A stretch of 14,490 nucleotides of DNA from Fibrobacteraceae bacterium (lineage in GTDB: Bacteria > Fibrobacterota > Fibrobacteria > Fibrobacterales > Fibrobacteraceae). The DNA is taken from the NCBI GenBank assembly GCA_021443045.1, contig JABUUT010000042.1, positions 21,519-36,008 of the forward strand, written 5' to 3'. A program made the translations under genes and the position numbers. Shown here in pieces: positions 5,633 through 13,687 of this stretch (position 1 is its first letter; each line of letters starts with the position of its first letter). The notes below the pieces were generated by a model. The model was not told the origin of the DNA. It made no database searches and saw nothing but the letters and a program-made list of their open reading frames with translations.

Positions 5633-7451
5633 AAGAGTGTCATCCTCTAGTGGTGGTTCTACTGAAAAAAAATCGGTAAGGACTGTGCTTGTGGGTGTGC
5701 CTGCGTCTCCTGGCCTGGCCATGGGACGGGTGTTTCCTGTTGTCAATCGAGAAGTATCGGTGGTGGAAGAATCTATTCCCGAAAGCCGTGTGGCTACGGA
5801 AGAGCAGTTGTTTTTGAAGGCTGTTACCAAGACCACCAAGGAACTTGCCAAAATTAAGGAGATTAGCGAAAGTCGTACTGGCGTTCAGGACAGCATGATT
5901 TTTTCCACCCATGTGATGATTCTTCATGACCCTGGTTTGAACAATGGGGTGATGAAGATGATTAAGGAAGAACACAAGACGGCTCGCTGGGCGGTTCATG
6001 TGGTTTTGGGTGCCTATATTGAAAAATTTGAGAGCATTGCCTCGGCCCAGATGCAAGACAAGGCCATGGACCTTCGGGATTTGTACAACCGACTGATGGC
6101 GGCTATGGAAGATTCTGGGCCTGTGCTGGAAAACGCTTTTGCCAGCGAAGAAAGTGCCATTTTGGTGGCCCACGAATTTTTGCCCAGTTTTTTAATGGCA
6201 CTAAACCCAGAGCATGTGGGTGGTTTGGTGATGGATACTGGTGGGCGTACTAGCCATGTGGCTATTCTGGCTAGGTCGTTACAAATTCCTGTGGTATCTG
6301 GTTTGCGCAATGTGGCGGCCATGGTTACCAAGGGCGATACCATTATTGTGGATGGTACCGGTGGCATGGTTATTATTAACCCCAACGAAGATGACATTCG
6401 TCGGTTCCGTGAACGTCAGGAAGTTTTTGAACGCCAGCGCCAGGAACTGTTTACCATGCGACAGCTGGAGCCCATGACTCGTGATGGAAAATACATTGTT
6501 CTCCATGCCAATATTGAGCTTCCCACGGAAGCAGACAAAGTAATGGATTTTGGCGCCACGGGAATAGGCCTTTATCGCTCTGAATTTTTGTTCTTTAAAA
6601 AGGATGTTCCTTCTTGCGAAGAACAGCAGGAGGCTTACCAGCACATTCTGGAAACCATGGCTCCCAACCCCGTAACCATTAGAACTTTGGATGCTGGTGG
6701 CGACAAACTGGTTTCTGGAATAACCGCCATGGATGAGGCAAATCCTTTTATGGGTTGGCGTTCCATTCGTGTGTGCCTTGATAAGGAAGATGTTTTTTGT
6801 GACCAGTTGAAGGCTCTGTTGTTGGCTAATACCAAGGGAAACCTGAGAATTTTGTTGCCCATGGTTTCGGGAATGGGTGAACTTCATAAGGCAAAGGAAT
6901 GTATTCGGAAGTGTCGTGAAGAATTGATTGAACAGGGACACGATGTTGCTGAAGCGAGAGTGGGTGTGATGATAGAAGTGCCCGCCGCCGTAATGATTGT
7001 GGAAAAATTGGCCAAGGAAGTGGATTTTTTTAGTATAGGTACCAATGACCTTATTCAGTTTACCTTGGCGGTAGACCGGACTAACGAATTGATTACGGAC
7101 ATGTTCCAGCCCCACCACCCTGCTGTGCTGAGTATGATTTACCAGACTGTGGTGGCTGCCCATAAGGAGGGCGTGCGGGTTTCGGTTTGTGGTGAAATGA
7201 GTGCCGATCCAATGAGTGTTCTTCTTCTTGTGGGTTTGGGTGTGGATGAACTTTCCATGACTCCTTGGAGTGTAATGGCGACTAAAAAAATAATCCGTTC
7301 CATTAACTTCGAAGATTTACATGATACTGCTCTTACCGTTTTGCAAATGGATGATGCCGAAAGCATTAATGAGTATATGCACAAAAAATATGCTCAAACC
7401 ATTATGGAACTTGGTATTTCCAGCTTTGTAGGTCAGATTGAAAAGAAATAG
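5604..7451 (+). CDS. ptsI: PTS enzyme I, phosphoenolpyruvate-protein phosphotransferase
   Basis: With the start at ATG 5604 the product is 615 residues, against 575 for the E. coli enzyme. It autophosphorylates from phosphoenolpyruvate and passes phosphate to His15 of HPr in the cytoplasm. Landmarks in order are VGVPASPGLAMG (about 31-42), the phospho-histidine segment GGRTSHVAILAR with His218, the TIM-barrel motifs LYRSEFLF, RTLDAGGDK and MIEVPAAV, then FSIGTNDLIQFTLAVDR, and VSVCGEMSADP with Cys529, which closes the PEP site. All catalytic elements are present. The first 28 or so residues are a Thr/Ser/Lys-rich extension before the family's normal start. The upstream ribosome signal is weak (GGAA 5590-5593), and GTG 5637, after the HPr stop, is an alternative. 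An earlier in-frame start at 5517 would lie deep inside ptsH and is unlikely. Confidence 0.95.
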   Translation: MTTSTKKPAKRVSSSSGGSTEKKSVRTVLVGVPASPGLAMGRVFPVVNREVSVVEESIPESRVATEEQLFLKAVTKTTKELAKIKEISESRTGVQDSMIFSTHVMILHDPGLNNGVMKMIKEEHKTARWAVHVVLGAYIEKFESIASAQMQDKAMDLRDLYNRLMAAMEDSGPVLENAFASEESAILVAHEFLPSFLMALNPEHVGGLVMDTGGRTSHVAILARSLQIPVVSGLRNVAAMVTKGDTIIVDGTGGMVIINPNEDDIRRFRERQEVFERQRQELFTMRQLEPMTRDGKYIVLHANIELPTEADKVMDFGATGIGLYRSEFLFFKKDVPSCEEQQEAYQHILETMAPNPVTIRTLDAGGDKLVSGITAMDEANPFMGWRSIRVCLDKEDVFCDQLKALLLANTKGNLRILLPMVSGMGELHKAKECIRKCREELIEQGHDVAEARVGVMIEVPAAVMIVEKLAKEVDFFSIGTNDLIQFTLAVDRTNELITDMFQPHHPAVLSMIYQTVVAAHKEGVRVSVCGEMSADPMSVLLLVGLGVDELSMTPWSVMATKKIIRSINFEDLHDTALTVLQMDDAESINEYMHKKYAQTIMELGISSFVGQIEKK

Positions 7452-7455
7452 CCCC

Positions 7456-9786
7456 ATGAAGATGTTAGTACCTGCTTTTGCTATTTTGTTTTTTTTCGGT
7501 TTTTGCTTTTCTCAAGATTCCACCAATCAGAAGAATATTGCTCCGGTATCGGCTACTCAAGAGTTGATTGCAACGGTTCCAGTTGTCTATTCTCATTATG
7601 CCGATTTGGAACAAATTGCTCCAGACCATTTTCAGGATAAGGTGGTTCGCTCCCAAGGTGTTTTGAAAGCTAGCCAAGATTCTTCCCTTTCTCAGAATGT
7701 GAGGGATTTTGCCAAGGCCGCCTACTTTTACTACACCGAAGCCTGGGATAGTGCCTATGCTGCCTACGATGCTCTTCGCGGGCGTGATGCTGCATTGGAA
7801 CCTATGGTGATTATTCGCATGGCCAGAACTTGCTTTAACCAGAATGATTTTGGTAAAATGCGAGAGGTTTTGCTGTTGGGAAAAAAATGGGGGCTCAATA
7901 CAGACTTTGACCGGTCTGCCTCTAGACTTCGTATAGAAGCAGCCATGGCTGATACCACGCTTTCGGACAAGGCCCATTCCGATTCCATTAAGGCTTTTTT
8001 GGACAAGTATTCAAAGACCATGGATGCTTCGGCACTGATGTACCGCTACGCAAGCTACCAGGAGTCTTTTAAACAACTGAAAGAAGCGAAGCGCTATTAC
8101 ATGCGTTTGTTGACCAGCGGAACTTCTTATAGGGATTCTGCTTTTTTAGCCATTAAGCGGTTGAGAAAGGTAAAAGGTTCTCCAGAAACATTGGCCGAAA
8201 AAGTGGCTTATGCTCAAATGGCTTGTGCCAAGGATGAAGCGGCCAGTTGCCTTTTGTTGCTAGACTCTATACAAATTATTGACCAAAATTTGTTGGCTAA
8301 AAATCCAGAAGCGGCTTTGCCTCCTTCTGAAGATTCTTTGCTTTCAAAACTTCCGGCCAGCACTTTGGATATGGATACCCGCATTGCTCTTTGGGAAAAG
8401 CGTGGCGTTACTTTGCGCACATTGGGGAAAAATGAAGCATCCATTGCTCAGTTTAGATTCTTGTTAGATTCTGTAGAGGCAAAGCCTCTGTGGATGCAGT
8501 CTCTGTTGCGGTTGTACCGCAAGGATAATGCCAAGTATGCTCGGGAAATTAAAATTTTAGATTCAACCCTTCAGGATGTAAACCAGTTTAGTAAGGAAAA
8601 CGCCAACAACCTTTGGGTGCGAGGCTTTGAATTTGAACAGAAACAGGAATATGACAGTGCCGTTGTTTGCTTTAAGCAGTTGTCTCACAAACGTTTTGGA
8701 AACAACGTAAAGCGCCAATGGGCCAAGTTCCGCATGGGCTTTATCTACTTTAAACAAGAAAAATGGGCCCAAGCGGAAGCGGCCTTTATTGACGCTCTCA
8801 AAGACCCGTTCCTCTGGAGCGGCAGCGGTGCTCGCATGTTTCTGGGTGATACATACATGAAAATGGGTAAAGATTCCTTGGCGAGAGAAGCCTATTTGGA
8901 TTGCATCAAGGATTTTCCCCTTGCTTACTATGCCCACCGCAGCCGCGAAAAATTGGTGGAGTACAAGTTGATGGATGCTTCACAGGTTCCCTATGCCAAG
9001 GGAGTTCCTATGTCTAAGGAACAGACTCTGGCCTGGATTCAGGAATCTCAAAAAGGGGTAAAGAAGGATTCCAGCTACAATGCCAAACGCTATGAGCGAA
9101 TTCGAACCTTGTTCCTTTATGGTTTTAGTGATGAGGCCTTTGCCTTGTATGACGAAGCACGCAAGAAAAATTACAAACGATTGGACTTTTTGTACGAATA
9201 TGGAAAACTATTCTACGAAGTGGGTGAAACGGCTTCGGGCTACCGCTTGGCCAGGCAGTTCCAGAACAACATCGACCGACGTCGCCTAATGATGGCTCCT
9301 ATAGATGTGCTTCATTACTTGTACCCGGTGCCCTATTTTGATCAGGTGGTTTACCATTCTGGAAATCGTATTGATCCTTATTTTGTATATAGTGTAATGC
9401 GTCAGGAATCAATTTTTAATTTTCAGATAGCCTCTCCTGTGGGGGCATGCGGACTTTTGCAGATTATGCCGGCCACTGGTAAAATGCTCGCCGCCCTAGA
9501 AAATTTGGAAAATTTTAACCCGAACCAGCTTTACAATGCCTTCATGAACATTCGTTTGGGCGTTCGGTATTTGGTAGATTTAAAAGCCGAGTACAAAGAT
9601 GATTATATGTATGTGCTGGGCAATTACAATGCAGGCCCCAAGCCTACTAAACGCTGGCAGGCTGCTGGTGAAGGGCTTCCTTGGGATGTGCGGGTTGAAG
9701 AAATTAGCTATTGGGAAACTCGGGATTATGTAAAGCGCGTTATGGGCAATTACTGGATCTATCAGGAGATTTATGATAAGTTGTAA
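7456..9786 (+). CDS. Slt-type soluble lytic murein transglycosylase with helical repeats
   Basis: From ATG 7456 the product is 776 residues. Residues 1-19 are a signal peptide ending FCFS before QDST, indicating a periplasmic protein. Residues of about 80-600 are helical with TPR-like repeats (for example AEAAFIDALKDPFLWSGSGA and MGFIYFKQEKWAQAE), recalling the superhelical ring of E. coli Slt70 but longer. The C-terminal SLT lysozyme-like domain (about 635-760) shows MRQES with catalytic Glu651, SPVGACGLLQIMPATG (660-675) and NYNAGP (723-728). These enzymes cleave the MurNAc-GlcNAc bond to form 1,6-anhydroMurNAc. The gene begins four bases after ptsI stops, so it belongs to the same transcription unit. 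A TTG at 7438 is an alternative start but overlaps ptsI. No clear Shine-Dalgarno precedes either. Confidence 0.92.
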   Translation: MKMLVPAFAILFFFGFCFSQDSTNQKNIAPVSATQELIATVPVVYSHYADLEQIAPDHFQDKVVRSQGVLKASQDSSLSQNVRDFAKAAYFYYTEAWDSAYAAYDALRGRDAALEPMVIIRMARTCFNQNDFGKMREVLLLGKKWGLNTDFDRSASRLRIEAAMADTTLSDKAHSDSIKAFLDKYSKTMDASALMYRYASYQESFKQLKEAKRYYMRLLTSGTSYRDSAFLAIKRLRKVKGSPETLAEKVAYAQMACAKDEAASCLLLLDSIQIIDQNLLAKNPEAALPPSEDSLLSKLPASTLDMDTRIALWEKRGVTLRTLGKNEASIAQFRFLLDSVEAKPLWMQSLLRLYRKDNAKYAREIKILDSTLQDVNQFSKENANNLWVRGFEFEQKQEYDSAVVCFKQLSHKRFGNNVKRQWAKFRMGFIYFKQEKWAQAEAAFIDALKDPFLWSGSGARMFLGDTYMKMGKDSLAREAYLDCIKDFPLAYYAHRSREKLVEYKLMDASQVPYAKGVPMSKEQTLAWIQESQKGVKKDSSYNAKRYERIRTLFLYGFSDEAFALYDEARKKNYKRLDFLYEYGKLFYEVGETASGYRLARQFQNNIDRRRLMMAPIDVLHYLYPVPYFDQVVYHSGNRIDPYFVYSVMRQESIFNFQIASPVGACGLLQIMPATGKMLAALENLENFNPNQLYNAFMNIRLGVRYLVDLKAEYKDDYMYVLGNYNAGPKPTKRWQAAGEGLPWDVRVEEISYWETRDYVKRVMGNYWIYQEIYDKL

Positions 9787-9835
9787 GTGGTTGTCGGTTA
9801 ACAGTTATGGGTTATCGGTGGGCGGTTGCCGATTG
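9787..9835 (+). repeat. degenerate 7-bp tandem array, left
   Basis: Directly after the transglycosylase stop, seven consecutive heptamers keep a GGTT core in register: GTGGTTG, TCGGTTA, ACAGTTA, TGGGTTA, TCGGTGG, GCGGTTG, CCGATTG. Units differ at one to three positions, so this is an old or diversified tandem repeat. Its strand bias (G/T-rich) is opposite to that of the C/T-rich array at 9991-10039. Confidence 0.65.
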
Positions 9836-9987
9836 TCAGCGCACAGGTTGCTCGTTTCGAGGATTGCGCTCTGGTTTCTTCAGTCGCTACGCTCCCTCAG
9901 AATGACACGCAGGTCGAATGTGACAAAAACAAGCTCGCTTTTTTTTATTGCGGAGCCCCAAAGTCAATCGCACAGCGCAATGACAAT
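9832..9987. repeat. composite palindromic intergenic repeat between the heptamer arrays
   Basis: The ends carry inverted ATTGTCA (9832-9838) and TGACAAT (9981-9987). ATTGCGCT (9863-9870) is matched inverted by AGCGCAAT (9974-9981). CGCACAG occurs directly at 9840-9846 and 9969-9975. The segment 9873-9907, read on the minus strand as TGTCATTCTGAGGGAG followed by CGTAGCGACTGAAGAA, resembles a dispersed intergenic repeat seen in many bacterial genomes (TGTCATTCTGAG...GCGA..GAAGAA). An imperfect hairpin GCTCGC/GCGGAGC encloses a run of eight T's (9939-9946). There is no coding frame of note, so it resembles a non-autonomous element or nested palindromic repeats. Copy number elsewhere is unknown. 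Confidence 0.55.
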
Positions 9988-9990
9988 ACA

Positions 9991-10039
9991 AACCACTAAC
10001 CACTCCTCTTTCGTCTATCGTCTTTCGTCTTTCGTCTAA
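9991..10039 (+). repeat. 7-bp tandem array, right, abutting the next start codon
   Basis: Seven heptamers run without interruption: AACCACT twice, CCTCTTT, CGTCTAT, CGTCTTT twice, CGTCTAA. The last unit ends two bases before ATG 10042, so the array would form the untranslated leader of the transporter gene. The unit length is not a multiple of three, but the array is upstream of the start, so copy-number change would affect spacing rather than frame. Confidence 0.75.
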
Positions 10040-10041
10040 TT

Positions 10042-10875
10042 ATGCTCTTCCTTCTTCTCACCATAGGCCCTGCGTTTCTGTTTGCTTGCGGAAACATCCT
10101 TGAAAAATCAGGGGTGTCTAAGGCTAGCAAAGTTACGGGAGGCGTGGCCCATCCTTGGAATTTTTTTAAGGGGGTTTTAGCCAATGGATATTGGTGGATT
10201 GGAATGAGCTGTTCTGGGTTGGCCAGCGTGGGCTATTACATTGCCATGGCTAAGTATGATTTGAGCCAAGTGCAGCCCATGATGGTTTTGAATCCGGTGC
10301 TCACGGCGTTGATGGGGTTCTGGCTTTTAAAGGAACGGCTCACCAAGCGCATTGTGGTTGCCATTATTTTTGTGGTGGCTGGGCTCTTGTATTCTGTGGA
10401 AACGGGTGCTGCGAATACCAGCCTTCAGAATGTGGTTCGGTTGTGGGAGTATGCAGGGTTGTTGGCTGGAGCGACTTTTGTGGTGCACCTATGTTGCAAA
10501 GATCGGGAAATGGTGGATTCCTTGATTATGGGGGTGGGTTTTGGCATATCGGCGGCTTTCTACAAAAGTTTAGCCATGGATTTTGATTTGGATAATGTGA
10601 CTCTGGAAAGTGTGTTGGGGCTTTTGCTTGATGCCCGAAGTTGGGGGTACATTGCCACCTATGGCATTGCCTTTTTGTATTCTCAGGTTTCTTTTTCCAG
10701 GGGACGCGCCTTGTTTATAGTTCCTTTTAGTGCTGCGGTTGGTGCTGCTGTTCCCACCATTGCGGGTGCTTTTGTTTTTGCAGAAAGTTTTCCTATGGGC
10801 AAAATCATTTCTGTGGCCCTGGTATTAATAGGAGCTTCCCTTTTTGTTGTTCGCAGACCTAGAAGAAAAAAATAG
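10042..10875 (+). CDS. DMT/EamA-like membrane transporter
   Basis: The 277-residue product is almost entirely hydrophobic, with about nine or ten transmembrane helices (roughly 2-20, 50-70, 78-97, 103-119, 136-152, 160-178, 202-217, 222-246, 252-270). It shows the internal duplication typical of the drug/metabolite transporter superfamily: each half ends with a proline-containing helix, a short loop with Glu and Lys (LLKERLTKR at 95-103, FAESFPMGK at 246-254), then a Gly-rich helix. The C-terminus RRPRRKK is basic and so probably cytoplasmic. The substrate cannot be inferred. There is no Shine-Dalgarno: the pyrimidine-rich heptamer array ends two bases before ATG, and the next methionine lies inside the second helix, so 10042 is the only sensible start. 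No promoter is evident. Confidence 0.85.
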   Translation: MLFLLLTIGPAFLFACGNILEKSGVSKASKVTGGVAHPWNFFKGVLANGYWWIGMSCSGLASVGYYIAMAKYDLSQVQPMMVLNPVLTALMGFWLLKERLTKRIVVAIIFVVAGLLYSVETGAANTSLQNVVRLWEYAGLLAGATFVVHLCCKDREMVDSLIMGVGFGISAAFYKSLAMDFDLDNVTLESVLGLLLDARSWGYIATYGIAFLYSQVSFSRGRALFIVPFSAAVGAAVPTIAGAFVFAESFPMGKIISVALVLIGASLFVVRRPRRKK

Positions 10876-10895
10876 CACCCTGCATTTTTTAAATA

Positions 10896-10901
10896 TATAT
10901 T
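10896..10901 (+). promoter_or_regulatory. -10-like box before the CotH-family gene
   Basis: TATATT ends seven bases before ATG 10909, followed by ACTAAGG directly abutting the ATG. Transcription starting at the usual distance would begin at or next to the start codon. No clear -35 box is visible. Confidence 0.35.
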
Positions 10902-10908
10902 ACTAAGG

Positions 10909-13644
10909 ATGTTGGTTAAATATCTTTCTTTTGTATGCGCCTTGTTACTGGGCTTAATTTCTTGCACTTCGGAGGATGGCTCCGGTAGTGGTTCCCTTGT
11001 GGAACCTGTGGTGGACAAGGTTCCTTCCGCTGTGGTGTTTACAGAAGTGGACCCCGTTAATTTGGTGTACGAGGACCATGAAGGGGGTGATAAGGGATGG
11101 GTAGAGCTTTTTAACACCTCCGATACTGCAGTGAACCTGCAGGGAATGTATTTGACTGATTCCATAGAGAACCCTACTAAATGGCAATTTGGTAAGGTGG
11201 TTATTCCTCCACAGTCGTTTATGCTTGTTTTTCTTTCGGCTAAAGACATTCCCGATTTTGAAGCACCCCACGATTCCATTGATTTGGTGGGCAAGGGGTG
11301 TTGGACATGGACGGATGCCCAAAATGACATACCGGGAGAGAGTTATGTGGAAAAATTGCCTGGGCAAACAAGGCAGTGTTTTGTACAAAATGGGCAAGGC
11401 ATGTTTGCCGGAAAAATGCAGTATGGCGAAAATGAGGAGTTGGGGTGGAGTTCCATTTCTTTTTTTGTGGGTACAGAATCGGGTAATGAAGCCAGCGTGG
11501 TTGATATTTCCAATACCAACGAAATTTTACTTCGGGGCTACATTTCTAAAGACCGGCTTTTCATGGTGCGCCTTGCACAAAGTGGTGTGGAGGAGTGGAA
11601 GGGTTGGAATAAAACATTGGTGGGCACGGGAGACTCCAATACCGTCTATAAGATTCCTCTGCCTACAGGTTCTAATTTTCCGGATTTGGAGAATATTTAT
11701 GGCACTCGTTTTAGCCCTGGAGATCAGGAATACCAGCCTGTGGAATTTAAGGCTTTTTCGTATGTGGCTAGAAACCGAGGCCATGAACCCCATGCTAATT
11801 TTGAAAGCCATAAGAGTGGGGGTTCTCTGTACATGTTTAATGGTGCGGGAGCTCTTTTAGATTCTGTAAGATACCCTGCGGTACCTGCTGGCAAAAGCTG
11901 GTCTTTAGGTATTAACAGTTCTGGTACTGAATCATGGGGGTTTGCAGAATCATCTCCCTATGGATATACTACAGATAAAGTATTAAAATCTCAGGTTGAA
12001 ATTCCGCAGATGGAGCTTCCGCCTTCTGGTTTTTACTCCGCTCCCATACAAATTATTTTTAGTGAGGGAAGTGAAATTCGATGCGAAAAAGGCGGTGGTG
12101 CTCCGACGGAAAAAAGTGCTGTAGCTACAGGAACAATGAATATTGATTCTACAACAGTGCTTCGCTGTGCCTCCTTTGCCCAAGATGCCCTGCCCAGTTC
12201 GGTAATCAGCCGCACCTATATTTTTGAATCAAAACCTTCTGTTCCGGCTGTGTTTATAACGGGAAATCCGGGCTCTCTGTTTGATGCGGACACTGGCATT
12301 TATGTGGAAGGCCCTAATGCTCAAAGTGCAGAGCCTCATTATGGTGCAAATTATTGGATGGACAAAGAAATCCCCGTTTTTGTGGAACTTTTTGAACCCC
12401 ATTCCAATAGTGCCTCTTTTGGAGAAAATGCGGGGCTTGCCATTTTTGGTAATTACAGTCGGGCCAATGCAAAAAAATCGGTGGCCATAACCTTTAGAGA
12501 AAAATACGGAAAGAAAAGGTTGGAGTACCCGCTGTTTCCAGAATTTCCAGAACTAAAAAAATTCAAGGTCTTTTTGCTTCGTAACAACGGAAGCAACTTT
12601 AGAGGCGACTACATTCGAGATATGTTGTCTGGTACTTTGACGTCCGGCATGGATTTGGACTACCAGCGTGGCCGTGCTGCTGTAGTGTTCTACAACGGAG
12701 AATATTTTGGAATCCACAATATTCGGGAACGCTCTACGGAGTATTACTTTGAAACCCACTACGATTATGACCCTGACGGTATAGACTTGCTTAAGGCTGA
12801 TAATTCTGCTTCTAACGGCTCCAGTGTAGATTATGTTTCCCTAATGGATTATTTGTTGAGTCACAGTCTTGAAAATGAGGAAAATTATAATTATGTGAAA
12901 AGCCAGATTGATGTGGGTAATTTTATTAATTATGTGGCCTTGGAAAGTTTTGTGAACAATAGGGATTGGCCTTCGAACAACTTAAAGAAATGGCGCTACA
13001 ATAATCCTAAGACCTTGTGGAAATGGTTCGTTTACGATACGGATTTTGGTTTTGGGAATGAGTACAGCGAGTATACCAACAATTTCTTTGAGTTTGCCAT
13101 TGATGGGGGTGAAGAAGTTTGGCCTAATGGTGAGGAATCTACTCGACTCCTTCGTTCTTTGGTAAAAAATGAGGAATTTAAAAATGCTTTTATCAATAGA
13201 ATTGCCCTTTTCCTTGCCACCAATTTTTCTCCGGAACGTGTTTTAGCTAATATAAATAAATTAATGGGCTCGATTGATGGCGAAATAGAGCGGGATCAGA
13301 AACGCTGGAACTTGGATGTTTTGTATATGAGTCGTCAGTTGGAAAAAATCAAGGATTTTGCTTTGGTGCGACAGGTTGAGATTTCTCAGGAATTGCAGGA
13401 GTATTTTAATTTGGGAATGGAAGTTCCGTTGACGCTAGAAACCTTGGGAGCGGGGAAAATTTTAGTTCATGGGCAACCTGTGGCTGGGACTTCGGTGGTT
13501 GTGAACTTTTACAAAGACACTCCGGTGGAGGTTACTGCGGCCCCCATGGGTGGAGTCTGGGCGGGTTGGAGCGACGGGGTAACGGAGGCTACGCGGGTGG
13601 TAAATCCTGGGGAAGTGTCGTCTTTGACCGCCTTTTTCAAGTGA
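10909..13644 (+). CDS. CotH-family surface lipoprotein with split lamin-tail domain
   Basis: The 911-residue product has a lipoprotein signal with lipidated Cys19 (LGLISC) and a Ser/Gly linker. In order I see a lamin-tail-like segment (about 40-112, with GWVELFNTSDTAVNLQGMYL), a beta-rich stretch of about 180 residues, and what looks like the missing end of the lamin-tail domain (about 300-335, GGSLYMFNG..LLDSVRYP). Then come a chitobiase C-terminal-like beta domain (366-440), a CotH kinase-like domain (about 446-800) with RDWPSNNLKKWR (685-696) and YDTDFGFG (709-716), and a C-terminal InlB-B-repeat-like module (about 848-911, AGWSDG..LTAFF). CotH proteins are atypical protein kinases that phosphorylate secreted proteins. 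The bacterial multi-domain versions are mostly uncharacterised; surface or polysaccharide-related roles are inference. It lies 33 bases after the transporter gene. Confidence 0.85.
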   Translation: MLVKYLSFVCALLLGLISCTSEDGSGSGSLVEPVVDKVPSAVVFTEVDPVNLVYEDHEGGDKGWVELFNTSDTAVNLQGMYLTDSIENPTKWQFGKVVIPPQSFMLVFLSAKDIPDFEAPHDSIDLVGKGCWTWTDAQNDIPGESYVEKLPGQTRQCFVQNGQGMFAGKMQYGENEELGWSSISFFVGTESGNEASVVDISNTNEILLRGYISKDRLFMVRLAQSGVEEWKGWNKTLVGTGDSNTVYKIPLPTGSNFPDLENIYGTRFSPGDQEYQPVEFKAFSYVARNRGHEPHANFESHKSGGSLYMFNGAGALLDSVRYPAVPAGKSWSLGINSSGTESWGFAESSPYGYTTDKVLKSQVEIPQMELPPSGFYSAPIQIIFSEGSEIRCEKGGGAPTEKSAVATGTMNIDSTTVLRCASFAQDALPSSVISRTYIFESKPSVPAVFITGNPGSLFDADTGIYVEGPNAQSAEPHYGANYWMDKEIPVFVELFEPHSNSASFGENAGLAIFGNYSRANAKKSVAITFREKYGKKRLEYPLFPEFPELKKFKVFLLRNNGSNFRGDYIRDMLSGTLTSGMDLDYQRGRAAVVFYNGEYFGIHNIRERSTEYYFETHYDYDPDGIDLLKADNSASNGSSVDYVSLMDYLLSHSLENEENYNYVKSQIDVGNFINYVALESFVNNRDWPSNNLKKWRYNNPKTLWKWFVYDTDFGFGNEYSEYTNNFFEFAIDGGEEVWPNGEESTRLLRSLVKNEEFKNAFINRIALFLATNFSPERVLANINKLMGSIDGEIERDQKRWNLDVLYMSRQLEKIKDFALVRQVEISQELQEYFNLGMEVPLTLETLGAGKILVHGQPVAGTSVVVNFYKDTPVEVTAAPMGGVWAGWSDGVTEATRVVNPGEVSSLTAFFK

Positions 13645-13668
13645 GGGCTTGGTCTCAATTATTGAAAT

Positions 13669-13674
13669 TATCTA
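13669..13674 (+). promoter_or_regulatory. -10-like box before ugd
   Basis: TATCTA lies 13 bases before ATG 13688, giving a predicted leader of about seven bases. TTGAAA (13662-13667) is nearby but wrongly spaced for this box. AGG at 13681-13683 is a weak ribosome site. Confidence 0.25.
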
Positions 13675-13687
13675 GATTTTAGGTATT

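Noticed and set aside
6279..7163. Minus-strand open frame opposite ptsI
   Set aside because: It lies entirely over conserved enzyme I motifs, and its product has no recognisable domain.
9991..10039. CRISPR-like array
   Set aside because: The units are seven bases with no spacers, so this is a simple tandem repeat.
11189..11860. Second + frame inside the CotH-family gene
   Set aside because: It is nested in a clear 911-codon lipoprotein gene, with Trp/Cys-rich composition and no start signal.
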